A stretch of 43,477 bases of DNA from Thermoplasmata archaeon. GTDB taxonomy: Archaea > Thermoplasmatota > Thermoplasmata > Lutacidiplasmatales > UBA184. Below the pieces are notes generated by a model. That model ran no database searches, was not told where the DNA came from, and saw only the letters and a list, made by a program, of their open reading frames with translations. The DNA is taken from positions 1-43,477 of the forward strand of contig JAJYEA010000011.1 in assembly GCA_021790425.1 (NCBI GenBank). Reading direction: 5' to 3'. This document shows positions 1 through 6,854 of the stretch, piece after piece. Numbering within the stretch: position 1 is the stretch's first letter; every line of letters begins with the position of its first letter. Made by a program: the position numbers and the translations under genes.

Positions 1-162
1 GCTCGATGAGACGGGGGCCCAGACATCGTTGCGGAGCGTCCGGCGAATCGAGGATTTCAGCGAACGTTCCATGAGAGGCTCACATGTGTTCTGCTATAAA
101 TGTATCGCGACACGTTTTCGCGCCGTGCTGGAACAGTCGGCCACTGGCTTGTCTTGGTGCTA
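1..162. other. Left flank of the insertion sequence, no intact gene
   Basis: No complete gene is visible. A TATA-like CTATAAATG on the + strand (about 93-101) is followed 27 bases later by a GTG at 125. The frame from that GTG runs into the left inverted repeat of the insertion sequence and stops at 217 after 30 codons. This would fit a leaderless gene cut off by the insertion, but the part left outside the element is too short to identify. Confidence 0.3.
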
Positions 163-197
163 TGACTCACCTGAATCCCGTCCCTGGCAAGGGCAAC
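163..197 (+). repeat. Left terminal inverted repeat of the IS
   Basis: TGACTCACCTGAATCCCGT at 163-181, an unconserved 8-base spacer, then AGGGCAAC at 190-197. The reverse complement of 2255-2289 gives the same layout with one change in each block. A GGGCAAC-type motif recurs inverted at 287-293 and again as GGCAAC at 302-307, just before the transposase ATG. Confidence 0.75.
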
Positions 198-286
198 AAT
201 TGAACTCTTCACCGTGAGGGATCGCCTTCTCTAATTGCTTCCTCATTCTCGCCGATACTCTCCATGCCCGTCTCCGTTAAATAGGT

Positions 287-307
287 GTTGCCCTTGTCAG
301 TGGCAAC
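287..307 (+). promoter_or_regulatory. Stem-loop abutting the transposase start
   Basis: GTTGCC (287-292) and GGCAAC (302-307) form a 6-bp stem with a 9-base loop that ends exactly at the transposase ATG (308). The 15 bases at 286-300 are also an inverted copy, with one mismatch, of 184-198 in the left end of the element. Such a structure could damp read-through translation of the transposase or act as a binding site for the element's own regulator. The role is inferred. Confidence 0.35.
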
Positions 308-1993
308 ATGACCTACACCGAGGACGTCACCATCCGGGGGAATCTCTACCGCTACGAGGTCGAGGGTTACCGCGACCCCAAGACCCGGAAGGTTCGCCAC
401 CGGCGGAAGTATCTTGGCAGAGTCGAGGTGGCCACCGATGGGAGCAAGCGTCTCGTCCCCAAACGCTCCCGGGATCCCACGGTGGAGGAAATCCTCCCCT
501 TCGGCGACCTTGCGCTCCTCTTCGACACTGCGGAGAAGCTCGACGTGGCCGGAACCATCGATCGGCTTGCCCCCCGCCCCGGGACCACCCCGACGGGGGC
601 GGCGGTCCTCCTCCTCGCCATCAACCACCTCGTGGGCCGGGTGGCCCTGGATGACGTGGCGGAATGGTACGACCAGAGCATGCTTCGTCAATGGATTGGG
701 AAGGATCCGGAGCTCTTCACGGAGGAGCGGCTCTTCTCGGTCCTGGATTCCATCTGCCACCGGGAAGAGCACTGGATGTGGGACAAGAGTTGGTTCATCT
801 CGGACGCCCTCCGCCGGAAGGCGGAGGAACTATGGGGCCCCGAGAGCCGCTACGTCTACTATGACCGGACGCAGATCCTCTACCACGGGGAGCAATGCTA
901 CTACGCCGACTTCTCCTATGCGGCCGGAGAGCCTGAGGAGCGACGGAAGATTGGGATGGGGGTGGTGATCCGTAGGGGAGACGGATTCCCTGTGATGTAT
1001 CGGGTCTATCGGGGAAACCAAGTGGACGTGACCACGGTGGAGGAGGTCAAGGAGCGGCTGAAGGCGGCGGGGCTGGAACGGCTCATCGTGGTGATGGACC
1101 GAGGGATGTCCAGCGGCGAGAACATCGATGAACTGGTGAAAGCCGGCTATGACGTGGTAGTGGGGGTCGCCTCGCGAGAGGAGGTGTTCGGGCAGTTGAT
1201 GAACGAACTGACCGATGACGAGATCGAGCGGGCGGAGAACCGTCTTCGGAGGGGAGATCGCGTGTTCTGCCTGGTCGAGCGTGTTCTTACGGTGAAGGGA
1301 CAACGCAGGAAATACGTGGTTTACCAGGATCCTCGGGTGCGGGGGGAAGAGAAGGCGACCCTTCTCCGGGCGTTGGAGGTATGCGAAGAGAGGTTGCAGG
1401 ACCTCCAACGGGAGATGAAGGAGCCCACCTCGGGAAGGAGCCGTCGCCCGGACTGGTCGGCCCGGGCACAGGAGATCGTGGGGGGCCTGAGGAGGTACCT
1501 GTCCTGGAAGATTGAGGGGGATTGGCTCAACTGGAGCACGAAGGACGAGGCGATCCGGGAAGGGATGTCTCACTTGGCCCGGGGCGTACTGATGAGCACG
1601 TCGGTGGAGATCCCGAAAGAGGAGTTGCTCCGGGCCTATCTGGACAAGGATGAGGTGGAGAAGGTCTGGCGAGTCGGGAAGGGAACGCTGGGGCTGACGG
1701 GGGTAAAACACACGAAGCGGGACCGGGTGGTGTCGTACCTGCTGGTATGCTACGTGGCCTATCTGCTGTGGGTGGCGTTGCGGCGGCGGCTGAGGGAGGC
1801 CCAGGTGAAGCTCAGCCCGGAGAAGGCGATGATGCGGATGCGGCGGATCGAGGTGGTGCGGTTCCAGGTGGGGGGGAAAGAAACCTACGGGATTCCCCGA
1901 CCGGTGTCGCAGGAGGCGAGGATGCACGAGAAGTTCGGGCTGGCCCGTCTCCTCCCCATCCCTCTGACCGGAGGGAGGGCCCCGAGACAATGA
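308..1993 (+). CDS. IS1634-family transposase (DDE)
   Basis: This 561-residue protein cuts and joins the ends of the insertion sequence. The N-terminal part carries the region typical of IS1634 proteins, with KVRHRRKYLGRVE near residue 30. The catalytic acids can be placed by context: Asp186 in YYDRT, Asp264 in VVMDRGM, and Glu449 or Glu451 in YLDKDEVEKVWR, the last in the position of the IS4-superfamily Y-R-E motif. The frame is intact and of full family length, so the element may still be active. The ATG at 308 directly follows a small stem-loop. The stop overlaps the start of the next gene as ATGA, so the two are probably translated together. The call is firm at superfamily level and good at family level. 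Confidence 0.88.
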   Translation: MTYTEDVTIRGNLYRYEVEGYRDPKTRKVRHRRKYLGRVEVATDGSKRLVPKRSRDPTVEEILPFGDLALLFDTAEKLDVAGTIDRLAPRPGTTPTGAAVLLLAINHLVGRVALDDVAEWYDQSMLRQWIGKDPELFTEERLFSVLDSICHREEHWMWDKSWFISDALRRKAEELWGPESRYVYYDRTQILYHGEQCYYADFSYAAGEPEERRKIGMGVVIRRGDGFPVMYRVYRGNQVDVTTVEEVKERLKAAGLERLIVVMDRGMSSGENIDELVKAGYDVVVGVASREEVFGQLMNELTDDEIERAENRLRRGDRVFCLVERVLTVKGQRRKYVVYQDPRVRGEEKATLLRALEVCEERLQDLQREMKEPTSGRSRRPDWSARAQEIVGGLRRYLSWKIEGDWLNWSTKDEAIREGMSHLARGVLMSTSVEIPKEELLRAYLDKDEVEKVWRVGKGTLGLTGVKHTKRDRVVSYLLVCYVAYLLWVALRRRLREAQVKLSPEKAMMRMRRIEVVRFQVGGKETYGIPRPVSQEARMHEKFGLARLLPIPLTGGRAPRQ

Positions 1994-2229
1994 CCCCCCG
2001 TCTCACGCGCACGCAGGGCCAGCTTCTGGCCTACGTGTACTGGTACACGAAGGTGCATCGCATTCCTCCATCGGAGAACGAGATCGCGGACTTTCTCGCC
2101 GTCCACGGCCCCTCGGCGCATCAGATGATTCTGCGGCTTGAGGCCAAGGGGTGCCTCTCGCGAACTCCGGGGCAACCCCGGACGATCAGGGTGCTGCTCC
2201 GCCGAGAGGAACTCCCGGAGCTGGAATAG
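1990..2229 (+). CDS. LexA-like winged-helix protein inside the IS
   Basis: The 79-residue product looks like the DNA-binding domain of LexA-type repressors standing alone: LTRTQGQLLAYVYWY, then PPSENEIADFLAVHGPSA, then MILRLEAKGCLSR, corresponding to helix 1, the helix-turn-helix and the wing. There is no protease or sensor domain. Its ATG shares bases with the transposase stop (ATGA, 1990-1993), so translation is probably coupled. Because it lies inside the inverted repeats, it belongs to the element rather than to the host locus. A role in controlling the transposase or binding the element's ends is likely but inferred. It could also be a captured passenger gene. Confidence 0.65.
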   Translation: MTPRLTRTQGQLLAYVYWYTKVHRIPPSENEIADFLAVHGPSAHQMILRLEAKGCLSRTPGQPRTIRVLLRREELPELE

Positions 2230-2254
2230 GGGGTGCCGAGAGGTCCCAAGGGTC

Positions 2255-2289
2255 GTTGCCCCTAGACGACACGGGATTCAGGTGACTCA
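2255..2289 (-). repeat. Right terminal inverted repeat of the IS
   Basis: GTTGCCC at 2255-2261, an 8-base spacer, then ACGGGATTCAGGTGACTCA at 2271-2289. This is the inverted partner of 163-197 with the same spacing. Confidence 0.75.
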
Positions 2290-2831
2290 AGAGTATGGAC
2301 CGATTCTTCGGCGTGATAGGTCATGCGCTCGTTCACCGTGGTGTGGCTAACGTCGAGGACTGGGACCGCCGCTCCTTTCCCAACCTGCATTGGAACCAAG
2401 TCTCTACGGCAATGCCCAAGGGGCCGGGTTGGATCGTAGAAGGAAAGCTATGGGCCTTGCCTCTTCTGGAACATTTCTTCAGTTCCAGTGGTGCACCCGG
2501 GGTGTGCGACGAGCAATCCTCGGGCACCGGCACGGAAGTGTTGCTCCATCTGGGGTAACTCGGCTAGTGGGCCCTTGGCCACTCGTAGGGCATTCGACTT
2601 GAAGTAGCACTTCGTCTCCATCGCCATGGAACCGGTTGAAACCCTGGGTTTTCGGGCGACCAATAACCATCCCTACACCGAAGCCGGGGTATTTGAGAGG
2701 TCGAGAACTGCGCAAAAAGGTCACCCCTCCCGGGTTTCGATCGTAGGGGGTTCTCGGGAGCAGACCCCTGTGCGGGGGGTCGCCCCAAGGGATAGGCTTA
2801 TGTCCATAGCCGCCATAGTGGCTACAGAGAA
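2290..2831. other. Decayed stretch between the IS and the toxin-antitoxin pair
   Basis: No intact reading frame here looks like a protein. On the - strand, pieces such as DVSHTTVNERMTYH (about 2300-2350) and IGRPKTQGFNRFHGDGD (about 2615-2670) read like fragments of a coding gene in shifting frames, possibly another transposase, but I cannot name the family. The last 40 bases hold the promoter of the following toxin-antitoxin pair. Confidence 0.35.
2797..2824 (+). promoter_or_regulatory. Promoter and candidate operator of the toxin-antitoxin pair
   Basis: A TATA-like CTTATG (2797-2802) lies 34 bases before the antitoxin ATG, so the mRNA would have a leader of about 6-8 bases. Immediately downstream is the inverted repeat TAGCC-N8-GGCTA (2807-2824). 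A palindrome placed between TATA and start is the usual autoregulation site of type II toxin-antitoxin operons. The assignment is by position and symmetry only. Confidence 0.4.
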
Positions 2832-3068
2832 ATGGCGACCACAATCCAAGTCCAAGAGTCTACGAAGGAGGCCCTGGAGCGGCTCAAGGCGGGTAGACAA
2901 AGCTACGACGACGTGATCCAGGCCCTGTTGGAAGAAAGAGTGGAGCGTGATCCCTGGCTTGAAGAAATGGCTCGGCGGATGGAGACGGTGAAATCCGGCA
3001 AGGAGAAGCTGCTTCCTCAGAGCGCGCTTGAGGAGTACCACAAGAAGAGATTGGCAAGGATGCATTGA
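2832..3068 (+). CDS. Antitoxin of a RelE-type toxin-antitoxin pair
   Basis: A 78-residue protein that begins MATTIQVQESTKEALERLK, the short strand plus helix of a ribbon-helix-helix/VapB-RelB-like archaeal antitoxin, continues with a helical YDDVIQALLEERVERDP stretch, and ends with a basic tail. Small size, charge pattern and the partner gene make the case; the exact family cannot be fixed by eye. The N-terminal part would bind DNA and repress the operon, and the C-terminal helices would wrap the toxin. Its TGA (3066-3068) overlaps the toxin ATG at 3068 as TGATG, which favours co-translation. It sits in an accessory island beside an insertion sequence, a usual setting for such pairs. Confidence 0.72.
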   Translation: MATTIQVQESTKEALERLKAGRQSYDDVIQALLEERVERDPWLEEMARRMETVKSGKEKLLPQSALEEYHKKRLARMH

Positions 3069-3415
3069 TGCTCGAGACCCGCGAGTATCGCCTCCTCTTC
3101 GATGACCTTGATGAACTTCCGGATCTGGTCTACGAGGAGTTCATGAGGGTGATCGCAGGACTCAAGCGGGAACCCTTCCGTCCAGGTCTTGGTTACCAAG
3201 TCTTCCGTGCAGAGAAGCCCTTGCCCGTGGAGGCGTGGGTTGCCCACTTTCTGAGGGACTCTTATCGAATCCTTTACGTTGTCGACGGGCACCACCTTGA
3301 TCTCTACGGGGTTGGGAGACGACCTGGATTCTACCGGAAACTGGACAGGCTGAAGGAGCCCATCCATGGGGAGAGCGACTCGTCTCGGGTGGACCGACCT
3401 ACGCTCCCCACTTGA
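3068..3415 (+). CDS. RelE/ParE-fold toxin
   Basis: The 115-residue product follows the RelE pattern: an N-terminal helical part (YRLLFDDLDELPDLVYEEF), a central helix followed by FRPGLGYQVFRAEKPLPVE, and then the strands WVAHFLRDSYRILYVVDG and LDLYGVGRRPGFYRKLDRL. The R-D-S-Y-R-I-L-Y strand and the terminal arginine-rich part are what one expects of an mRNA-interferase fold. ATG 3068 overlaps the antitoxin stop; a TTG at 3065 in the same frame is an alternative start. The last 20 residues (from about SDSSRVDRP) look like a non-conserved extension. The activity, ribosome-dependent mRNA cleavage or gyrase poisoning, cannot be decided from sequence alone. Confidence 0.72.
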   Translation: MLETREYRLLFDDLDELPDLVYEEFMRVIAGLKREPFRPGLGYQVFRAEKPLPVEAWVAHFLRDSYRILYVVDGHHLDLYGVGRRPGFYRKLDRLKEPIHGESDSSRVDRPTLPT

Positions 3416-3460
3416 GTCGGCATCAACCCGTGCTTTTCGGTCGACAGGGGTCTACGCCAG

Positions 3461-5689
3461 CTAGAACGTGTCCCCAAGCGGATCCTTCTCCCCTTCGCCT
3501 AGAATGGGATAGGGTTCAGAGGATGTACCCGACTGGGGACCTTTGAACTGGCCCACGCTCACTTGCCCCTTCATGGGGGGGCGCCTCCCAGTCCTGCGGT
3601 ACACAACGACCGATACGGTGATCCCAGCAGCAACGATGGCCCCCCCGGTGTAGTACCAGTCGCTCCAATTGGTGGTCGAACTCCGGTGGGTAGGTGGCGG
3701 GGTCGTTGAGCTCACTACGTGGATGGTCACCTCATGCGTCCTTAGGTTCCCAATCTGGTTCTGAAGCGATACGTTGACTGTGAAGGTTCCAAGTTGGGTT
3801 GGAGTGCAGGTGAGGGTGGGAGTGTCCTGACTCTGACAGCCAGGCGGAAGATCGAGGTAGCTGTAGGTGAGGGTCTGAGGTTGAGAGACTGGTGCGGCTA
3901 GCTGGACCTGGATGGTCAATGCGGAATTCACACTGGTGTTGCTTGGCGCAATCACGGTGAAGTCAAAGACAACCTGCAGGTCTGAGGTCGCCGTAACGGT
4001 GTTTCCGTCCAAGTCGGTAACGTTCAGTTTGATGGCGTAGCTGCCTGCCTGCGTGGGAAGGCACCCGATGGACGAATTGTCTCGAGAGAGGCATCCTGGG
4101 GGAAGCTCCCCGTAGGAGTACTGGTAGGGGGGGGTTCCCCCCGTTGCATTCGCCGAGAGCATCAACGTTTGTCCGAGGAGCAGTTTTCCAGCGGACAGGT
4201 TGAAGGTCGCACGGAGTCCCGGAAACACCGTGACCGTCGGAGAAGTCGCCACTCCCCACCCATTCAATGAATCGGTAACATTGACGGAAACGTTGAAGCT
4301 GCCGGTAGCCGCGGGTGTGCAGTTCAGCCAGGCGGCGTTGGTGGGAGCGCATCCGGCAGTGGTGCTTGACACCGAGTATCGGTACGTGTAGGGGGCTCTC
4401 CCTCCGGCGACTGTCGTGTTGAAGGTCAGCAACTGATTCGTGTCTACCGAAGTACGGGAAACTTGGAGCGAGGCCTGAATGCTGTAGTGGGCACTGCTGA
4501 AGGTGATGACCCCTACTCCTTGGGCGTCGACGACATACGCAAATCCGTTGTCCGGGTCAAAGACCCCCGAACCGAACGACCCGGAGATGCTGCCTACTAC
4601 CGTGTTGGTAGAATCGTTGATCATGGCCAGACTTCCAGTGCCAAGGCCGTACGCCACGAGCATTGCCCGGTACTGACTAACGTAGGTGAGGCCTGACGGG
4701 TAAGCAAAGGGGACAGTCGCGACGACCTTCGCGCCCGTGATAACGGTGAGGTTTCCCGCGCCACCGCTCATTGAGGCATAGACATCACCATTGAAAGAGT
4801 CGTAGGCTACATACTTTGCAGAGTTGCCCGAGCCGTAGGGAGCCACGCTCACATTTCCGATCAAACGATTCGTGCTCCCGGACAGAACACTCACATTGCT
4901 CCAGCTTCCGTAGCCCCCGTCACCGAAGTATAGGTTCCCTGTTCCGCTATCGTAGGTGATAGGCCCAGGGAAGTTTGCGACGGAGATGTTCCTGATGAAG
5001 GTGTTGGTAGAACCGTCGATCACTTGGACTGAGCTCGCGTTTCCATTTGTCAAGTAGATGTCCCCATTGGAGGTATCGATGGCAAGCCCGCCTTTCCAGC
5101 CGGTGGTGGGAATAGTCTTGGTGATATGGTTGGTAGAGGTGGAAACCACGTAGACATTGCTGTTGTCTGCGGTGTAGATGTCTCCGTTAAGAGGGTCATA
5201 GGCGAGGCATGCGCATTCGGTCACTGCACCCGACACAGTCGCGACCACGGTATTGTTTGCGGTCGAGACGACCAGCATGGACGTTGCGCCTCCGACGTAC
5301 AAGTATCCATTTGCGGAGTCGTAGGCCAGGAACTGACCAGATGCAGTGAGGTTGTACGCCAAGCAGAAGGGAGAGCAGGCAGACGAAAGATCGCGCCCAG
5401 CGGGCTCTGATGCGACCATCGGAGGCACGGAACGAGCTCCGGTACCTATGGGCTCCCCCCAGCGAGGCAACTCATGGCCTCCTCCCAGCAACGCCGGAAC
5501 GCTAGGAAAGAGAAACAACCCTACGACACCAAGAGCTAGCACTACTCCCAGTGCAGTGAACTCGGAAGTGCGCCGACATCGTTCTTGATCCCGAGGATTG
5601 AACTGCCGTGGACTCCCCCTCAACGCTCGCCCGTGGAAACTCTCGTGCATGTGCAGGTCCCACCTGAACACGAGAATGTCCGGATTCAT
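3461..5689 (-). CDS. Membrane-anchored surface protein: beta-propeller plus three Cys-paired Ig-like repeats
   Basis: A 742-residue extracellular protein. A hydrophobic segment near residues 43-68 (ALGVVLALGVVGLFLFP) acts as signal or N-terminal anchor. A YncE/NHL-like seven-bladed propeller follows (blades such as GYLYVGGATSMLVVSTANN and GDIYTADNSNVYVVST). Next come three Ig-like or PKD-like repeats, each with the core PPYxYxY-LPPGC then LxCxPTxxGxF/Y. The C-terminal membrane helix is YYTGGAIVAAGITVSVVVY with a basic stop-transfer. Asn-x-Ser/Thr sites are abundant, as in glycosylated archaeal surface proteins. The same repeat occurs five times in the GH18-like protein at the other end of the window. 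Base composition is lower in GC than in the core genes. Ligand unknown; adhesion or substrate binding is plausible. Confidence 0.7.
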   Translation of the reverse strand: MNPDILVFRWDLHMHESFHGRALRGSPRQFNPRDQERCRRTSEFTALGVVLALGVVGLFLFPSVPALLGGGHELPRWGEPIGTGARSVPPMVASEPAGRDLSSACSPFCLAYNLTASGQFLAYDSANGYLYVGGATSMLVVSTANNTVVATVSGAVTECACLAYDPLNGDIYTADNSNVYVVSTSTNHITKTIPTTGWKGGLAIDTSNGDIYLTNGNASSVQVIDGSTNTFIRNISVANFPGPITYDSGTGNLYFGDGGYGSWSNVSVLSGSTNRLIGNVSVAPYGSGNSAKYVAYDSFNGDVYASMSGGAGNLTVITGAKVVATVPFAYPSGLTYVSQYRAMLVAYGLGTGSLAMINDSTNTVVGSISGSFGSGVFDPDNGFAYVVDAQGVGVITFSSAHYSIQASLQVSRTSVDTNQLLTFNTTVAGGRAPYTYRYSVSSTTAGCAPTNAAWLNCTPAATGSFNVSVNVTDSLNGWGVATSPTVTVFPGLRATFNLSAGKLLLGQTLMLSANATGGTPPYQYSYGELPPGCLSRDNSSIGCLPTQAGSYAIKLNVTDLDGNTVTATSDLQVVFDFTVIAPSNTSVNSALTIQVQLAAPVSQPQTLTYSYLDLPPGCQSQDTPTLTCTPTQLGTFTVNVSLQNQIGNLRTHEVTIHVVSSTTPPPTHRSSTTNWSDWYYTGGAIVAAGITVSVVVYRRTGRRPPMKGQVSVGQFKGPQSGTSSEPYPILGEGEKDPLGDTF

Positions 5690-5704
5690 ACTTCAGCTAT
5701 CCCG

Positions 5705-5720
5705 TCATCACGACCTCCTT
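5705..5720 (-). promoter_or_regulatory. Strong Shine-Dalgarno before a three-codon mini-ORF
   Basis: On the - strand AAGGAGGT (5720-5713) stands 4 bases before an ATG (5708) that reads only ATG-ACG-GGA-TAG. The long surface-protein frame begins at the next ATG, 5689. Most other genes here lack a Shine-Dalgarno and appear leaderless, so this is unusual. Either the mini-ORF delivers ribosomes for re-initiation, or the true upstream start has been lost by a base change. Confidence 0.4.
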
Positions 5721-5756
5721 ACTTGGCGGACAGTGACAGGGCTTACCATGGTCGGT

Positions 5757-6770
5757 CTACACCAATCGGTCGTAGCGGTGGTTCACCGTTACCGACATTA
5801 GTCCGACCGGTCCGCGCAGCACATCGATATCCTGTAGGAACTCTTGGACGCTGCCCATCACATTCGGTCGGGGGGCGTTCCACGGCAGAACTGGGGTGGA
5901 AACGAGCGTACAATGAAGGACTCGCTGACCATCGGCCACGAAGAGGAACGGTTTGACGCCAATGGTTATCAGCCTCTGGAGATACCTGTCCGCACTTTTC
6001 GCATCCTTCAGTTTCCCGTGGACGAACACCGTCTCCGCGATCTTTCGCCCTGAGTAGGCTGGAACTTTGGCAAGGTCCAGAAAGACCCTTTTTTCGACCA
6101 AACCCTTCGAAAGGAGGCGGCGTGACGACAAGGGAAGGAAGCGAGGACTGGTCTGAAGATGTCTCCCCGGGTCTGGGAGCTCAAATGGCCTTCTGATCAA
6201 CGCGCGTATCTTCGCGAGTTCTCCCTCAGTGTACGGCTGAGCAGTATCCCGTTCATCGCTCACCATGGGGACGGAGTGCGGATAGACCTCCGAACCGCCA
6301 TGAGTGATGAACCTCGACCAGCATCCCTCAAAATCGAAGTAGGCGGGGATCTGTGCCATACGAGCTTCGGCGGCAAAGATTGTCATCCTCACAGCCTCCA
6401 CTCCTGAACCAAGAAGCTTGTCCTCTAGATTGCTTGGGGTCTCCTTTGAGACAAACACACCGAAGAGGAGTTCTGGCCACTTCCACAAGAGAACGCATTG
6501 TCGATCGGATTCCCACGCTTCTGAGATTGCCTCTATCTGATCGACGTGCGGGCATGTCAGCGCGAAGGTAATCGTGGGGAGACCAAGCTTTGCCAAGCAA
6601 GGCACGTACCGCTCGCTCAGCCAGCCCTCAGAGTAGGCCCGGTGCCGGGCCCGCTCGAAGCTACGAGACGGAATACCCGATTCGCGAATCCGCTCCCGTT
6701 CGCTGATTGGCCTACAGGCCAAGAGGCTTCGAATAGTAACAGCTTCGCTATCGGTTAGGGCTCTCTCCAT
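5757..6770 (-). CDS. Putative regulator with two similar winged-helix-plus-sensor halves
   Basis: I do not recognise a named family. The 337 residues divide into two similar halves. Each opens with a predicted helix-turn-helix: LTDSEAVTIRSLLACRPIS...SFERARHRAYSEGWL near residues 5-51, and YTEGELAKIRALIRRPFEL...LPLSSRRLLSKGLV near 180-225. Each is followed by an alpha/beta part with the start pattern ERYVPCLAKLGLPTITFAL, matched by EKRVFLDLAKVPAYSG in the second half. This resembles archaeal Lrp/TrmB-like regulators in which a DNA-binding helix bundle precedes a ligand-binding domain, here duplicated in one chain. There is no signal peptide or membrane segment, so it should act in the cytoplasm. 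It lies between a surface protein and a virion-like protein and may control one of them; that is speculative. Confidence 0.45.
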   Translation of the reverse strand: MERALTDSEAVTIRSLLACRPISERERIRESGIPSRSFERARHRAYSEGWLSERYVPCLAKLGLPTITFALTCPHVDQIEAISEAWESDRQCVLLWKWPELLFGVFVSKETPSNLEDKLLGSGVEAVRMTIFAAEARMAQIPAYFDFEGCWSRFITHGGSEVYPHSVPMVSDERDTAQPYTEGELAKIRALIRRPFELPDPGRHLQTSPRFLPLSSRRLLSKGLVEKRVFLDLAKVPAYSGRKIAETVFVHGKLKDAKSADRYLQRLITIGVKPFLFVADGQRVLHCTLVSTPVLPWNAPRPNVMGSVQEFLQDIDVLRGPVGLMSVTVNHRYDRLV

Positions 6771-6854
6771 TGAGATCTATTCTTGGTGCGGGAAGGGGAA
6801 TCCCGTGGGTCCCAAGCCCTCATCGCATGCTTCTTTGCCCCAATCTCAGGGGCT

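Larger units (their letters stand above)
163..2289 (+). mobile_element. IS1634-type insertion sequence with two genes
   Basis: The element is bounded by imperfect terminal inverted repeats at 163-197 and 2255-2289. In each, the outer 19 bases match the other end at 18 positions, the next 8 bases differ, and the inner block of 8 matches at 7, all with identical spacing. It holds a DDE transposase of the IS4 superfamily (IS1634 group) and a short winged-helix gene that overlaps the transposase stop by ATGA. Its length, about 2.1 kb, is normal for the group. I see no convincing short target-site duplication outside the repeats, so the insertion may be old, or the exact ends may be a few bases off. 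Confidence 0.75.

Noticed and set aside
150-2300. Target-site duplication around the insertion sequence
   Set aside because: The 5-8 bases outside the inverted repeats do not match each other convincingly (GTGCTA against AGAGTA), so none is claimed.
2295-2558. Short + strand frame after the insertion sequence (87 codons)
   Set aside because: No recognisable fold or motif, no promoter, and fragments of other coding sequence appear on the opposite strand.
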